This document shows, piece after piece, positions 31,869-44,355 of a stretch of 64,000 nucleotides of DNA. The DNA comes from Leptobrachium leishanense (lineage: Eukaryota > Chordata > Amphibia > Anura > Megophryidae). Every line of letters begins with the position of its first letter. The first letter of the stretch is position 1. The position numbers and the translations under genes were made by a program. The DNA lies in NCBI GenBank assembly GCA_009667805.1, contig CM019063.1, positions 82,301,877-82,365,876 of the forward strand, written 5' to 3'. A model generated the notes under the pieces. It saw only the letters and a list, made by a program, of their open reading frames with translations. It was not told the origin of the DNA and did no database searches.

Positions 31869-32415
31869 GGGGCATATATCCATGAGAGCTTGGGGGGGCA
31901 ATATCCAGGAGCTGGGGGGCAATATCCAGGAGCTGGGGGACAATATCCACGAGCTGGGGGGCAGTATCCACGAGCTGGGGGGCAGTATCCATGAGCTGGG
32001 GGCAATATCCACGTGCTGGGGGGCAATATCCACGAGCTGGGGCAATATCCACAAGCTGGGGCAGTATCCACGAGCTGGGGCAATATCCACGAGCTGGGGC
32101 AGTATCCACGAGCTGGGGCAATATCCACGAGCTGGGGCAGTATCCACGAGCTTGGGCAATATCCACGAGCTGGGGCAGTATCCATGAGCTGGGGCAATAT
32201 CCACGAGCTGGGGCAGTATCCATGAGCTGGGGCAGTATCCATGTGCTGATGCAGTATCCACGAGCTGGGGCAATATCCACGAGCTGGGGCAGTATCCACG
32301 TGCTGGGGCAGTATCCACGTGCTGGGGCAGTATCCATGAGCTGGGGCAGTATCCATGTGCTGGGGCAATATCCATGAGCTGGGGCATATATCCATGAGCT
32401 GGGGCAGTATATCCA
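31862..32415. repeat. Minisatellite of ~19-bp units (GAGCTGGGGCAGTATCCAC)
   Basis: About 28 units alternate mainly between CAATATCC and CAGTATCC forms. It is the inverse of the unit at 27467-27970. Long ORFs on both strands (up to 259 codons) are artefacts. Confidence 0.93.
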
Positions 32416-32881
32416 CAATAGACTGCCCTCTGGGCAGGCTTTCCACCTTGTATTGCATAAAGTGTTTTATTTGCCACATTCATGCTGTTGTTGAAAAAGA
32501 CTTGATTTCAAAACCAATCCCACTCAAAAATGTAACTTATAAATAACCTGTTTTAAAACCATACCCAAAGCCATTCACAGATGTCACTACATTACTCTGG
32601 CAAAAAAAGGCAAGAAACTCCAGGTAACTCTATTTTTATTGTGAAGACAGCAGTAGGGATGAGCTGTTCAGTTCGATCAGTTCGGAGTTCGATTCGAACT
32701 TTGGCCGTTCGCAAGTTCGCGAACTTCGAACTTTTTGGCGTGTTCGGTTCGAGTTCGCAAAAAAAATAATTGAAAAAAGTATAAAAAATGCTTAAAAAAT
32801 ACAAAAAAAATCGAGAAATAAAGAGACTCTTTACTGCAGAATATCATAAGCAACGGTTTATTAGATATTGAATTAAAAACT

Positions 32882-33595
32882 AATGTCATACACGCCCTGG
32901 TAATCTCCCGACTCGACTACTGCAATAATCTCTTATCTGGCCTCCCTCTGTCCCGCCTCTCCCCCCTACAATCCATCCTGAACGCCTCTGCCAGGCTAAT
33001 TCACCTCACCCGCCGCTCTGTCTCTGCCACTCCCCTCTGCGAGTCCCTTCACTGGCTCCCCATCCACTGCAGAATTAAGTTCAAAATCCTTATCCTTACC
33101 TACAAAACCCTCACTAACTCAGCTCCCCACTACCTGTCCTCACTAATCACCAAATACACCCCAGCCCGCTCCCTAAGGTCAAACAGTGACCTGCGACTAG
33201 CTTCTCCCCGCATCACCTCTTCCCATGATAGACTGCAGGATTTCTCACGCGCAGCCCCCACTCTCTGGAACGCTCTCCCTCGTACTGTCAGACTTTCCCC
33301 TAACTTCTCTTCCTTCAAACGCTCCCTTAAAACGTTCCTATTTAGGGAAGCCTACCACCCAACTCACTGACGCAACCATCAATCACTCTCACCTTACAGT
33401 CCTCTCCTCCTGTTTCCAACCCCAACCCTCCCAGATTGTGAGTTCCTACGGGAATAGGGCCCTCATCTCCTCCTGTACTGTTTGTCAAATGTTGGTCAAT
33501 GTATTGTAACCCTGTCTATACTGTGCTTATTGTACAGCGCTGCGGAATATGCTGGCGCTTCATAAATAAAGAATAATAATAATAATAATAATAAT
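32882..33595 (+). pseudogene. L2 LINE, RT C-terminal end and 3' tail
   Basis: Without needing an ATG, an open frame of 162 codons runs from 32882 to the TGA at 33368. It encodes LVISRLDYCNNLLSGLP, LCESLHWLPIHCRIKFKIL, YTPARSLRSNSDLRL and APTLWNALP, the conserved L2/CR1-clade tail. The 3' UTR with GTACAGCGCTGCGGAAT and an (AAT)n tail follows. It is 5'-truncated but undegraded, so young. Confidence 0.9.
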
Positions 33596-33693
33596 GTGTA
33601 CGTGCAAAGATTCTCACCTCTAAATGACCTGTGTTTTCAAACGGCATAAACAACAGGTGTTTTTAGTCTGGTCTAATGAATTTGATACATTGT

Positions 33694-34458
33694 CAGGGTT
33701 ATTCAAAGAGCTCCGAATTGCTTGAGAAAGGTAACCGAACGCTGAAAATCAGCGTTCGGTTACCTTTCTTGGCCATTCGGCTATCCAGAGAGCAGGCAAT
33801 TCGCCAAATCCTGGCGAATTGCCTGAACATACGGTGCCTGTTCGAGGGCAGTGAAAACCCCATGAAAAAGCACTGCTTCGGCTATTCAGAGAACACAAAC
33901 CAGCAGTGAAAGGTTCCTAAAATGCCCTGCCATTCGGTGGTTTAATTCGACAAGTTTATTCAGGAGAATCCCATAGGCTTCAATGTTAAAAATATTCCCG
34001 TTTTAATTCAATATCTAATAAACCGTTCATTGTAAAATTCTGCAGTAAAGAGTCTCTTTATTTATAGATTTTTTTAGGACATTTTAAGCATTTTTGTGAT
34101 TTTTTTATTTTTTTTTAAAGAATCTGCTTTGCGTGATTCCTGTCTGGCCTCCCCTCTGTGTCGCTGCCTGCGGGCTCATACCAGAACCGCACACGCCTCG
34201 TGACACTGTTCGGTTTTCCCGTGGTTTTCGGCAGGTTAATCCAGATGTTTTTGAGAGTTTTCGGCGTGCATTCGCTGGGTTTTGCGGTTAGTTTTCGTCA
34301 GGTTTGCGGCAGCTTTTCCCTGCAATTCGGGGACCCTGTGGTGCTTGCTGAATACACCGCAGGGTCAGCGAAATGGGATCGGCAAAACAAACCGAATTGA
34401 AGAGAACGAAAAGTCACCGAACGTGTGCTGACTTTTCGAATCTCTTTGAATAACCCTG
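33694..34458. mobile_element. Non-autonomous DNA element (CAGGGTTATTCAAAGAG termini)
   Basis: Perfect 17-bp inverted termini CAGGGTTATTCAAAGAG and CTCTTTGAATAACCCTG, probably with TGT target duplications (33691-33693 and 34459-34461). It best defines the family seen in fragments at 8600, 17280, 28986 and 38155. The superfamily is uncertain; 3-bp duplications would suit Harbinger-like elements. Confidence 0.8.
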
Positions 34459-34621
34459 TGTATGTATGTAGACTATACTGAGGGTGTGGTGTCTGCTTCT
34501 GAGAAGTGTTAATTTCTCTACTTAATCTTCCTCTAATATGCTGCATTTCACTGCTGTGTGCTCAGCTCATTTTTACCGCTTTCGCTCATCATGTTTAAAC
34601 GCGATTTAAAGCCACATTTTA

Positions 34622-34878
34622 TTAACCCTTTCACTGCTGAGGACGTGTGGGGAAAGTCCTCATTGACTCCTAAGGAAAGATAGGGGTGGAGATAGGGGGT
34701 TCCTTTGAACCACGATATCTCCCCACCACGATATCTCCCCACTGTTGGCAGCTAGAGGGTCATGTTTGTTATCAGTAGAAAGGCCAGAGCATGGCCTTTC
34801 CAATGATACCAAACATGACCATGTTTAAAGTAAAGAAGAAAAATTAGACCCGAAATGGTTCAGCAGTGAAGGGGTTAA
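34622..34878. mobile_element. piggyBac-like MITE, 257 bp, TTAA target
   Basis: TTAACCCTTTCACTGCTGA at 34622 and TCAGCAGTGAAGGGGTTAA ending 34878 form ~15-bp inverted termini with TTAA duplications. The inside holds an imperfect hairpin around AAAGGCCAGAGCATGGCCTT. Confidence 0.8.
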
Positions 34879-35413
34879 ATGACCCAGACATATTAGATAT
34901 CGTTTTTTCCGGCAGACTCCGCAGATTCATAATATATCATTTTTATATGTATACGTCATGTCCTGCCTGTATATTATGACAAAAAATGCAATAAAAATTG
35001 AATTTATAATCATCTGCAGTGTGTAAAGTGTTTTTTTTTCACATTTTAGCACATGAGCGTTTGCGGTTATGTTTTCTATTTGGTCCGCTTGTACAAAAAT
35101 TAGAAATGGCGACTTGTTACATTTTGTGGGGGGAATTACGTGATTTATAGCAAACGCACCCCATAGAAAAAAATCATTAGTGCATCATCGTTCACATTAT
35201 AATTGAAATGTGAACAATATTGCTGCATTAATAAAAATAACCCACAAAAAAATACATGTTTTTATTTTCTTCTTTTTTTTTTACTTTATACCTGGTCATG
35301 TTGAGTATCATTCGAAAGGCCATGCTCAGGCCTTTCGATTGACACCCTCCATGACCCCCTAGCTGCCTGGAGATATCGGGGGTTCAAATGAACCCCCTAT
35401 CTCCACCAGGGGA

Positions 35414-35515
35414 TTGGCCTGGGCAATATATATACGCATGATGTGAGCTGGCCTGGGCAATATATATATACGCATGATGTGAGCTGGCCTGGGCAATATA
35501 TATATACGCATGATG
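35414..35515. repeat. Triplicated ~39-bp tandem repeat
   Basis: GGCCTGGGCAATATATATAC...GCATGATG repeats three times. Just upstream (35289-35350) is another copy of the GAAAGGCC...GGCCTTTC palindrome. Confidence 0.85.
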
Positions 35516-35832
35516 AAAATTTGCAAAGGGTAAGGCATGGAAAGTGAAATTTTGTGTCTGAAATTGAAATTTACGTGACAACTCTTATTTTTTTTTTCCC
35601 GTTAATTTATAGTTGTTCAATACAGTTAATTTTAATTTTTTTAATAGAGTTAATTTAAAATGGTTTAATACAGTTTATTTATATTTATTTTACCTTTACT
35701 ATTGGTGCTTTTCAAACTTTATTCTTAAATATAAAGAAATTTAGCAATTTCATGTTGTGTCGTTTTTTTTTTTTTGGGGCGGTGCAAGTAGCTGGTCTTG
35801 CCTAGGGTGCAAAATAGTTTAGCACCGGACCT

Positions 35833-36083
35833 GCACTCCTCCACAATACCACAGAGGGGTTACTGTATGAATGCACTTGCTGGCCTGGCACCAAAAGCAC
35901 AATATCTGGGTGCACTGACGCCTTTACCAGATTCATATTTTTTTAATATAGGACCGCATGGTCCACCCCTGCACTCTTCCACAATACCACAGAGGGGTTA
36001 CTGTATGATGGCACTTGCTGGCCTGGCACCAAAAGCACAATATCTGGGTGCACTGCCACTGACGCCTGTACCAGATTCATATC
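35833..36083. repeat. Two-copy tandem duplication, ~140 bp
   Basis: CACAATACCACAGAGGGGTT to CAATATCTGGGTGCACTG occurs at about 35840-35920 and again at 35980-36052, with a shorter third echo ending near 36110. The 113-codon ORF across it lacks a domain. Confidence 0.7.
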
Positions 36084-36709
36084 CTCAGAGGGGTTACGGT
36101 GTGACGGCACTGTTGCTGACGCTAAAAGCCCAATTTTAAAGCACCTATTGTTACTTTCATCCAAAGCCTGCATAAGTTTCACAATAATTTAGCCAAAAAA
36201 TCACTAAACTTTTTCTGCACGTCCTAAAATGTCTTTTCATACAGGCTGTCGCCCCAAGCAGTTGTTTATGAATAGATTAAAGGAAAACCATTTACCGTCA
36301 TTTGAAACGTAATTTTTTTGTTTTTAAATGTTTCTATACATCCTAGAAATCCGCCACTTCACAGGCAGGTTATGGGGACCTCCTAGGAACGATATTTGAA
36401 GGAATTTTTCGTTTTTATTTTTAACCCTTATTTTTTTAACCCTTTTAACCCTTATTTAACCCCTTTTAAAAACGTTTTTATTATTTTACTTTCTGTCCTT
36501 GTTTCCTGTCCCCCAGGGCACTACCCGGACCCCCATACACCTTTTATGGCAAATATCTAGCATATATGCCCTGTTGGAGGGCACTCTAAATATCGAATTT
36601 TGAGTCCCATTGACTTGCATTGAGTTTGAGTTCGAATTCGAACATTTGGAGAGTTCGAGTTCGAATGCGAACCGAACTCGGGGGTGTTCGGCTCATCCCT
36701 AGACAGCAG

Positions 36710-37290
36710 TTCACATAGAAAGCTATCATTGTTCCATAAGAGAAGCACAACAATTTACTTGTGCAATGTATCATAATTGCAAAACGTCACATAGAATTTC
36801 ATCATAGGGGATGTTTCTATTGCTGACCATGTGAAACTGAAACCACAAAGGTTCTATGCAGTGAATTTTTTACTTGTCCATGGTTGATTCTCCTTAGTGC
36901 ATGAAATTATAAATAATAATGGTAGTAATGAGAGCATGACAGGGTGTACAATAAGAATGTGAATCTTTCAGAATTGTATTTTGTTTCTAAAAAGCAAACC
37001 TTGTGAATTTGGAGAAACCTTGTGAATCAGCAGGTAACTAGAGCGCTTCTAAAAACTACTTATTACACTTTCCGATACAGAATTTTCTGGCACTGGCCCA
37101 CATTTAGAAAACAACTGCTTAAGAATGTCCTTTTATTTTTGGAAGCCTAAAAAATAAAAATGTCAGAGTGCAGTGACGGAACGGCCCCCCCCCCAATGTT
37201 TATTTGCATTTTTTTTTTCTTAAATTTCATTGTCTCTGTATATAGGGTAGAGTGTTAAGGAATGTGCTGTGCTGTTGTCAAAGTGTGTAT
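36710..37290. other. No recognisable feature
   Basis: Mostly unique-looking AT-rich DNA. No convincing exon or element end was seen. Confidence 0.4.
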
Positions 37291-37299
37291 CTGTATGTT

Positions 37300-37440
37300 A
37301 CAAGTTGTTATAAAGCACTAACAAGTTCCATAGCGCTGTGCAGTGGGTAAGACAGGATAACATGTACATGCAAGTTGCACTCACAGAACAGTAGGAGAGG
37401 ACCCTGCCCAAGAACCAAGAACTTGCAATCTAATCTTTTG
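37300..37440 (-). mobile_element. L2 LINE 3' tail fragment (minus)
   Basis: The minus strand reads AGATTGCAAGTTCTTGG...GCACAGCGCTATGGAACTTG, the L2 3' UTR landmark order seen at 33430-33560. No coding part. Confidence 0.65.
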
Positions 37441-37559
37441 TCTGCTTCCACCACCCCCCCCCCTGTAAGTCATGGATTCCTTTGTCTGGCCATGCTTGCA
37501 GCACCCTCCCCCGTGGACATAGTTGTAACCAGTCTGTAACAAGACATCCGACAGACCTA

Positions 37560-37798
37560 AAAATGGTCCTCACCTGTCCCTGCATTAACTCATCACTGCA
37601 GCCCCCACTCCTGTTTCTATCCCCTCACCCATCTAGATTGTAAATTCCCACGGGAATAGGGCCCTCACGTCCTCCTGTATCTGCTGGCAGCAATACTGAC
37701 CTTCTCTTGTATGTATTGTAGAATTGTCCTGCTGTCTTTACCTTTTGCACCTTATACAGCGCTGTGGAATGTGGTGGCGCTTAATAAATAATAATAAT
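37560..37798 (+). mobile_element. L2 LINE 3' tail fragment (plus)
   Basis: AGATTGTAAATTCCCACGGG, then ACAGCGCTGTGGAATGTGG, GCGCTTAATAAA and (AAT)n match the tail of the L2 at 32882-33595. It is the 3' UTR only. Confidence 0.75.
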
Positions 37799-38150
37799 AA
37801 TAATAACCAGATTCATATTCCATGTGCTACTCCCTAAGCCATTGTTCCAATGTTGGACGTGTTTGCATTGTATCTGTACATTCCCCTGTGTGTGTTTTTT
37901 CAAATGGAAAAGTAAAATAAAGGCAGTCTCTATTTGGATTTTGAATCTGCAAGAACTCCTCACAGTTTATGTGTCGTCTACTCTGTGTGGGTACGAATAT
38001 CTCCTGGGTTCAGCGGAAAGGGGCGCCTGGGGTACCAGGATCCGTAACACGTGCCTATTGGCGATCCTCCACTAATTATAAAGATCGTTTTGCAGCATCC
38101 TGATTAAAATGTATAGAATATTAGGATAGAAATTCCTTTTTCTGTAACAC
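37799..38150. other. Possible LTR R-U5 fragment
   Basis: AAATAAAGGCAGTCTC followed by GGGTACGAATATCTCCTGGG and GGGGCGCCTGGGGTACC has the look of an LTR downstream half, but no partner or duplication was found. Confidence 0.3.
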
Positions 38151-38154
38151 TGAG

Positions 38155-39240
38155 GTGTTATTCATAGAGCACCAAAATTTCACCGGAATTTCGGTGCTCT
38201 CTCGTTTGGCACCCTTTGGCGAGCTGAATTTGCCAATCCTGCGGCAGAATTCAGCATTCACCGCAGGGTCCCGAAGTGCGCCGAAGAGATCCTCCGACTG
38301 CCGCCAATCAACCCACCGATGATTTGCCGAACGCTGGCGATAGCCCACTGGACGTAGCCTACGATCCGCCGAACAGACTGCCGAATACAGCTGTCAGGAA
38401 TCAGACTCAGTCTACACCTGTGCCCGCACCTAATCCCTGGCAAACCCTTATTTACCTGCACTTGTTTGTTATTCACCCGCTTATGTTATATACAGGTTAC
38501 AGGATCCTCTATCTGGCTGTTCAGCTTCTGCTGTGGTGCCTTCAGGTGTACTCTATTACTCCTAATGAATCCTGCCTAAAAGAGGGATCCACCCTTCCAT
38601 CAGAGCTTCAACATTTAATGTAAGTGCAAACAACCAGTCCTGTTCCTGAAGCTCCCTGCTACTGAACCTGAATCCCTCCAGTGATCCAGTCAAGTGGAAC
38701 CCCGCTCCCAAGTGGAACCCTGCTATCAAAGGTACCCCTGCTCTCAAGCATCCTCGCTGGCAAGTGTATCCCCGCTCTCAAGCATTCTCGCTGGAAAGTG
38801 TACCCCCGCTCTCAAGTGGATCCCTGCTTTCCAGCAAACCCTGGAACCTGCATACAGTCTGTTGCCTGCCTGATATTGACTCAGATCCGTTTGTTTCCTG
38901 CTTTTGTTTATGCTTTAATAAACCTTCTGTGCCCTGTAACCTACGTGACTCCTCCAATCACTGCATCATGGGCTCACTCAATATGCTGGCGCTTTATAAA
39001 TAAAGAATAATAATAATAACGCCGACGAACAGATTGTGGAACGCCGCCAAACACAGCCAACAATCTGCCGATCCACCGAACGTCTCCAATCAGCCACCAA
39101 ACGCCCCCGAAAAAAGCCGACCAGCCACCGAACACTGGTAAAAAAACAAAAACTATTGCAATTTCTACAAGGCGTTTTAACCAAAAATCATGCATTAAAA
39201 TGCATGGAATTAATATATTAGGTCCTATGAATAACAATAA
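38155..39240. mobile_element. GTTATTCA-family element interrupted by a 0.6-kb insertion
   Basis: GGTGTTATTCATAGAGC at 38155 and CCTATGAATAACA near 39235 form the ends, and CACCGCAGGGTCC and repeated CCGCCGAAC-type text are family landmarks. Bases about 38401-39019 are foreign: LTR-like text with CCCCGCTCTCAAG tandem units (38700-38830) and a TTTAATAAACC signal, ending in an L2-type tail GCGCTTTATAAATAAAG(AAT)n. Confidence 0.5.
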
Positions 39241-39471
39241 AAATGATTGTTTCTTGCAGACCTTGACAAATTATTTATAAAGCAACACACATTTAAAACA
39301 ATTAATTTGCTAGAAACTGCCCTCAGTGAAAAGGAAACTATCACTATTACTCAGCAGCTCAGTTACTCTTTCAGTTTCATCATGAGTGGTTTTTTGTGAG
39401 CCCTACTTAAAGGGTAAATTGTTTTTTAATCTATTACTTGCATAAAAGAGAATTTGGTTATCCACACTTAC
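39241..39471. other. No recognisable gene
   Basis: Unique-looking sequence preceding the exon candidate; no repeats recognised. Confidence 0.35.
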
Positions 39472-39554
39472 CTTTCAGATAATGTATCACGAATAAAAAG
39501 TGCAAATAGTCCACTCTTCTCACTCACCAATAATTTAACCAAAACCTACTAATC
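39472..39554 (-). other. Candidate non-coding (5' UTR) exon
   Basis: On the minus strand a strong acceptor (TCCTTCCTTCTTTTCTCTGC, then AG) precedes 39554 and a consensus donor AAAG|GTAAGTG follows 39472, giving 83 nt. All three frames contain stops, so it would be untranslated. It lies upstream of, and on the same strand as, the NAIP-like start exon, which has an acceptor before its ATG. Linking the two is inference. Confidence 0.4.
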
Positions 39555-40400
39555 CTGCAGAGAAAAGAAGGAAGGAAACTCGTAAATCTGGTCTGTAACT
39601 GATAGCAAAATACTGAGTAGGTTGCAAAGAAAAAATTAGGGAGGAGCTTGTCACCACAAAGTAAATACTCTTGCAATACTTTGTGTCACAATATTCTATT
39701 AACCCTTAAGTGAAGCAGCGTCGGGTAATTTTTTAGTTCCTTAAGGACACAAGCAATTTTGGCACCCAGAATTTCCATCTTCCTCAATCATTACACCTAC
39801 ACATATCATATACTGTTTTTAAAGGGCAAAAGGGATTAACTTTGATGTGACCTAAATTCTTATTTATTATAAAAAAATACAAAAAAATAAAAACAAATTA
39901 TAATTTTCAGAGTATTGGCAAAAATAATGTGCCTAATCATGACAGCTGAAAAGTATTTCAAACTAAATCTATTTATTTGTCCTGATCTGCGTGGTACACC
40001 ATATGCCTAGGATTTTCATTTTATTTTCTGAATTAAAGGTCACAAAATACAAGGAGTAAAATGCAGTTTTAGAGTGGAACGTTTATAGAATGTAGTGCTG
40101 TGGGAGAGATCACATGTACTGGGAGCCCGGGATTTTCTGTTGCTGGACTGTATCAGACAATGAGGGACCCAGCAACAACATTAATCCCTTGAGCTCTGGT
40201 CCCGCCACAGACCAGTACTCATTTTCCGCATGACAGGATTATTCTGCATTGATCGTAAAGTATGGTAAAAATCTTGACGGCACAATTCCATCATCAATTG
40301 GGAAGGGGTTTATGATTTCTCAACACATTTACAGCCTAGAGATGGTTGAGGTTTATAGTTATTTGTTTTTATATGGAGCAGAGAATAACGTAGACTGCAA
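39555..40400. other. No recognisable gene
   Basis: Unique-looking AT-rich DNA. A 114-codon ORF (40249-40593) runs into the LTR fragment at 40464 and has no domain. Confidence 0.4.
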
Positions 40401-40409
40401 ATTCTACAA

Positions 40410-40620
40410 TTCAGGGGAGCGCGGGATAGGGAAACCCAACACTTCCGTGGTCAACAAGGAGACTGTGACGGAACCGTTCTCTTCCGCCTGTCCTGACTCT
40501 CCAGACACCCCTTCGTTGCGGTCAGCCCGGCTACTGGGAGCGCTGTCCTCATACTTGAAAACGAGAGAAATCTCAATGTATCCTTCCTGGTAAAATCCTT
40601 TTATAAATAAAATTCAATTA
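40410..40620. mobile_element. Duplicated L1/LTR junction fused to a SINE tail
   Basis: Bases 40410-40551 match 41924-42064 closely: 54 bp of L1 flank ending in GAGAC, then the first 88 bp of the LTR (from 40464). At 40552 the sequence switches to the ACTTGAAAACGAGAGAAATC tail of the SINE at 5815-6018, ending in ATAAATAAAATTC. Confidence 0.8.
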
Positions 40621-40636
40621 AAGCATACATTATTTA

Positions 40637-41371
40637 GGGCCCTATTTCATTCCTCGCGCATCGGTTTTGCGCGCACGCAAATGCGCATTTGCGCGAGGAC
40701 AAAACCATTTGCGCAGAACGTCGTATTTCAACGTTCGCGCAAACGATGCGCGTTATTGTTTGACGCGGATGGACTTGCGTGAGGAACTGTGCGCGTCCTA
40801 TACTTACCATCCGCTTAACGCATTTGCGCTCACAATGTTATTTCAATAGATGCGCAACTTCCTATGAACGACGTTTGCGCGCATAATTTTAACGTCTTTG
40901 AAAACCTGGTGTTAACTGCAAATCTGAACATTCTGGCCGAAACAAAATACACCAGCACGAAAAAAAAAAATACAGCACAGTATAGTTACACATTCTACAC
41001 ATACCCAAACAAAAAAAATTGTGAATTTGTGCATATTTTTTTTATTGCTGCAGCATGTATACTCAGATTTATTTTGACAGGCGCAAAAACGTTAGTGAGT
41101 CAATTAAGGTGAATTGATATCAATTAAGGTTCTTAATTCTGATTGGCTGAATCCCGTGAAAAAACAGTCCGCGCACTGATTTACATACGCAATGTTATTG
41201 CGCGCGTATTACAAATCGTTTTGCGCGTTTTTTCTTTACTAACGTTATTTTTTGACGGATGAGAAAATGCGTTCGGATCCGAATATCACATTAATTTTCG
41301 CGCGATAACAATGCGCTCAAAAAAAACTTGCGCTGCAAGAGCGCAATTGCACAGAGAATGTAATATGGCCC
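40637..41371. mobile_element. Harbinger-like MITE, 735 bp, uninterrupted
   Basis: Termini GGGCCCTATTTCATTC and GAATGTAATATGGCCC are flanked by TTA duplications (40634-40636 and 41372-41374), the 3-bp pattern of PIF/Harbinger elements. Rich in GCGC and CGCAAA. It serves as the reference for the interrupted copy at 26291-28794. Non-coding. Confidence 0.82.
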
Positions 41372-41396
41372 TTAGTCTTTAATTCTGCATTTAATT

Positions 41397-41977
41397 TTTT
41401 TTTTTTTTTCATCGGTTTTTATTGAGAGTCCATAATATAAAAATCACATTGCGTACATGAAATGAGACCATACATTACATGACATCTACTCTCAGTTTTT
41501 AAGTAATAACAAAAGTGAATGGGGGGCTGAGGGCAAAAAATAAGGGAGAGGAAAAAAGGGAAGGGGAACACCAGGGATATCAAGCAGTGTACCCGAAGTA
41601 TCACGCGGGTACAGTCCTTAAACGCCACCTCCTCTGGACAGAGTAATTGCTGAGTGAGACGCCGCTCCTCCCAACCCACACTTTGTAGATCTTGCGAATG
41701 TCCCAGATGGTCCATTGGTCTGCTTTAGAAGGATGTTGGCAACTGGTTGTCGATGATTTGGCATCAAAGTGACGATATTGATCCAGTAGCTGTATTATCT
41801 GTCGGCGCGTCGGAACTGTGACAGACCTCTAGTTCCTGGCAAGTAGAAGCATCTTCACGACACAATAATAAAAAGCATTTTTAAATGTAGTTGCGGGAGG
41901 CGCATCATCCCCAACAACAATATTTCAGGGGAGCGCGGGATAGGGAAACCCAACACTTCCGTGGTCAACAAGGAGAC
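41397..41977 (-). pseudogene. L1/Tx1 LINE, 3' end (downstream half of split copy)
   Basis: Minus-strand text encodes [20 protein letters not shown], then a stop-ridden C-terminal tail with QWTIWDIRKIYKVW, a 3' UTR and a poly(A) seen as the T-run at 41397-41411. The upstream half lies at 47742-48905; the LTR element 41978-47741 split them, as the shared GAGAC shows. Confidence 0.82.
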
Positions 41978-42678
41978 TGTGATGGAACCGTTCTCTTCCG
42001 CCTGTCCTGACTCTCCAGACAGCCCTTCGTTGCGGTCAGCCCGGCTACTGGGAGCGCTGTCCTCAACGCCTCGAGCAGCTTGACCCGCCTGCTTCTGTTC
42101 CTCTGCCCTGGAGCCGTTAGGAATTTCCAGAAGGCCGCTCGGTGCCTTCTGATGTTGAGTATATAGTGTAGCGTCACTGAAATAAAAACACCAGGCGCGG
42201 CTGTATGCTTTAAAACAGGATTCTCTCTCTCTGAGCTCTGAGAGTTCTCTGACTTTTAATGAACAAAACGCCACCATTTATGATGAAATCTAACAGTCAT
42301 AATTTGCATAAATGACGCACCTCGTCCTACCAATGCTAATTACATTATGTCAGATATTTACAATAAACATTGTAAATATCTGACATAATACATTCTTTAG
42401 CCTTTAGCTCACACAACATTTGCATAACCTATTGTTCTAACACATCAGATTAAACACAAACACTATCACAGATCCCTTGAATTAAACATGCAGCTAGATA
42501 AGGGGAAAAGCCCTGTTGCATAAATTACACAGCAGTAAAGCTTGTTTACTGGCTATACAGAAACACATTTACCTACAGGAATATAAGTATATTTAAAACC
42601 GAAACTACGCCGTTTTACACTAAACTAATTTAAACTAAAACCAAACGATGTAATATATATTTAAAAACACACAATATA

Positions 42679-44294
<1,616 letters not shown>

Positions 44295-44355
44295 TAAATT
44301 GAACATGAAGTCTCTTGGGGTTTGAAGCATGGAGCATTACATCAGCTCCATGACA

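Larger units (their letters stand above)
32654..36701. mobile_element. hAT element (TAGGGATGAGC termini) expanded to 4 kb by nested insertions
   Basis: Termini TAGGGATGAGCTG and GGCTCATCCCTA are flanked by exact 8-bp duplications GACAGCAG (32646-32653 and 36702-36709). Its ends and subterminal text match the copy at 23035-24427 in reverse orientation. It contains an L2 fragment, a GTTATTCA-family element, a TTAA MITE and two local tandem repeats, listed separately. Confidence 0.92.

Noticed and set aside
31700..32483. 259-, 248- and 204-codon minus-strand ORFs with GYCPSSWILPQ repeats
   Set aside because: Artefacts of the minisatellite; all three frames and the other strand are open too.
33225..33509. 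94-codon ORF at the L2 end
   Set aside because: Out of frame with the convincing L2 reading 32882-33370.
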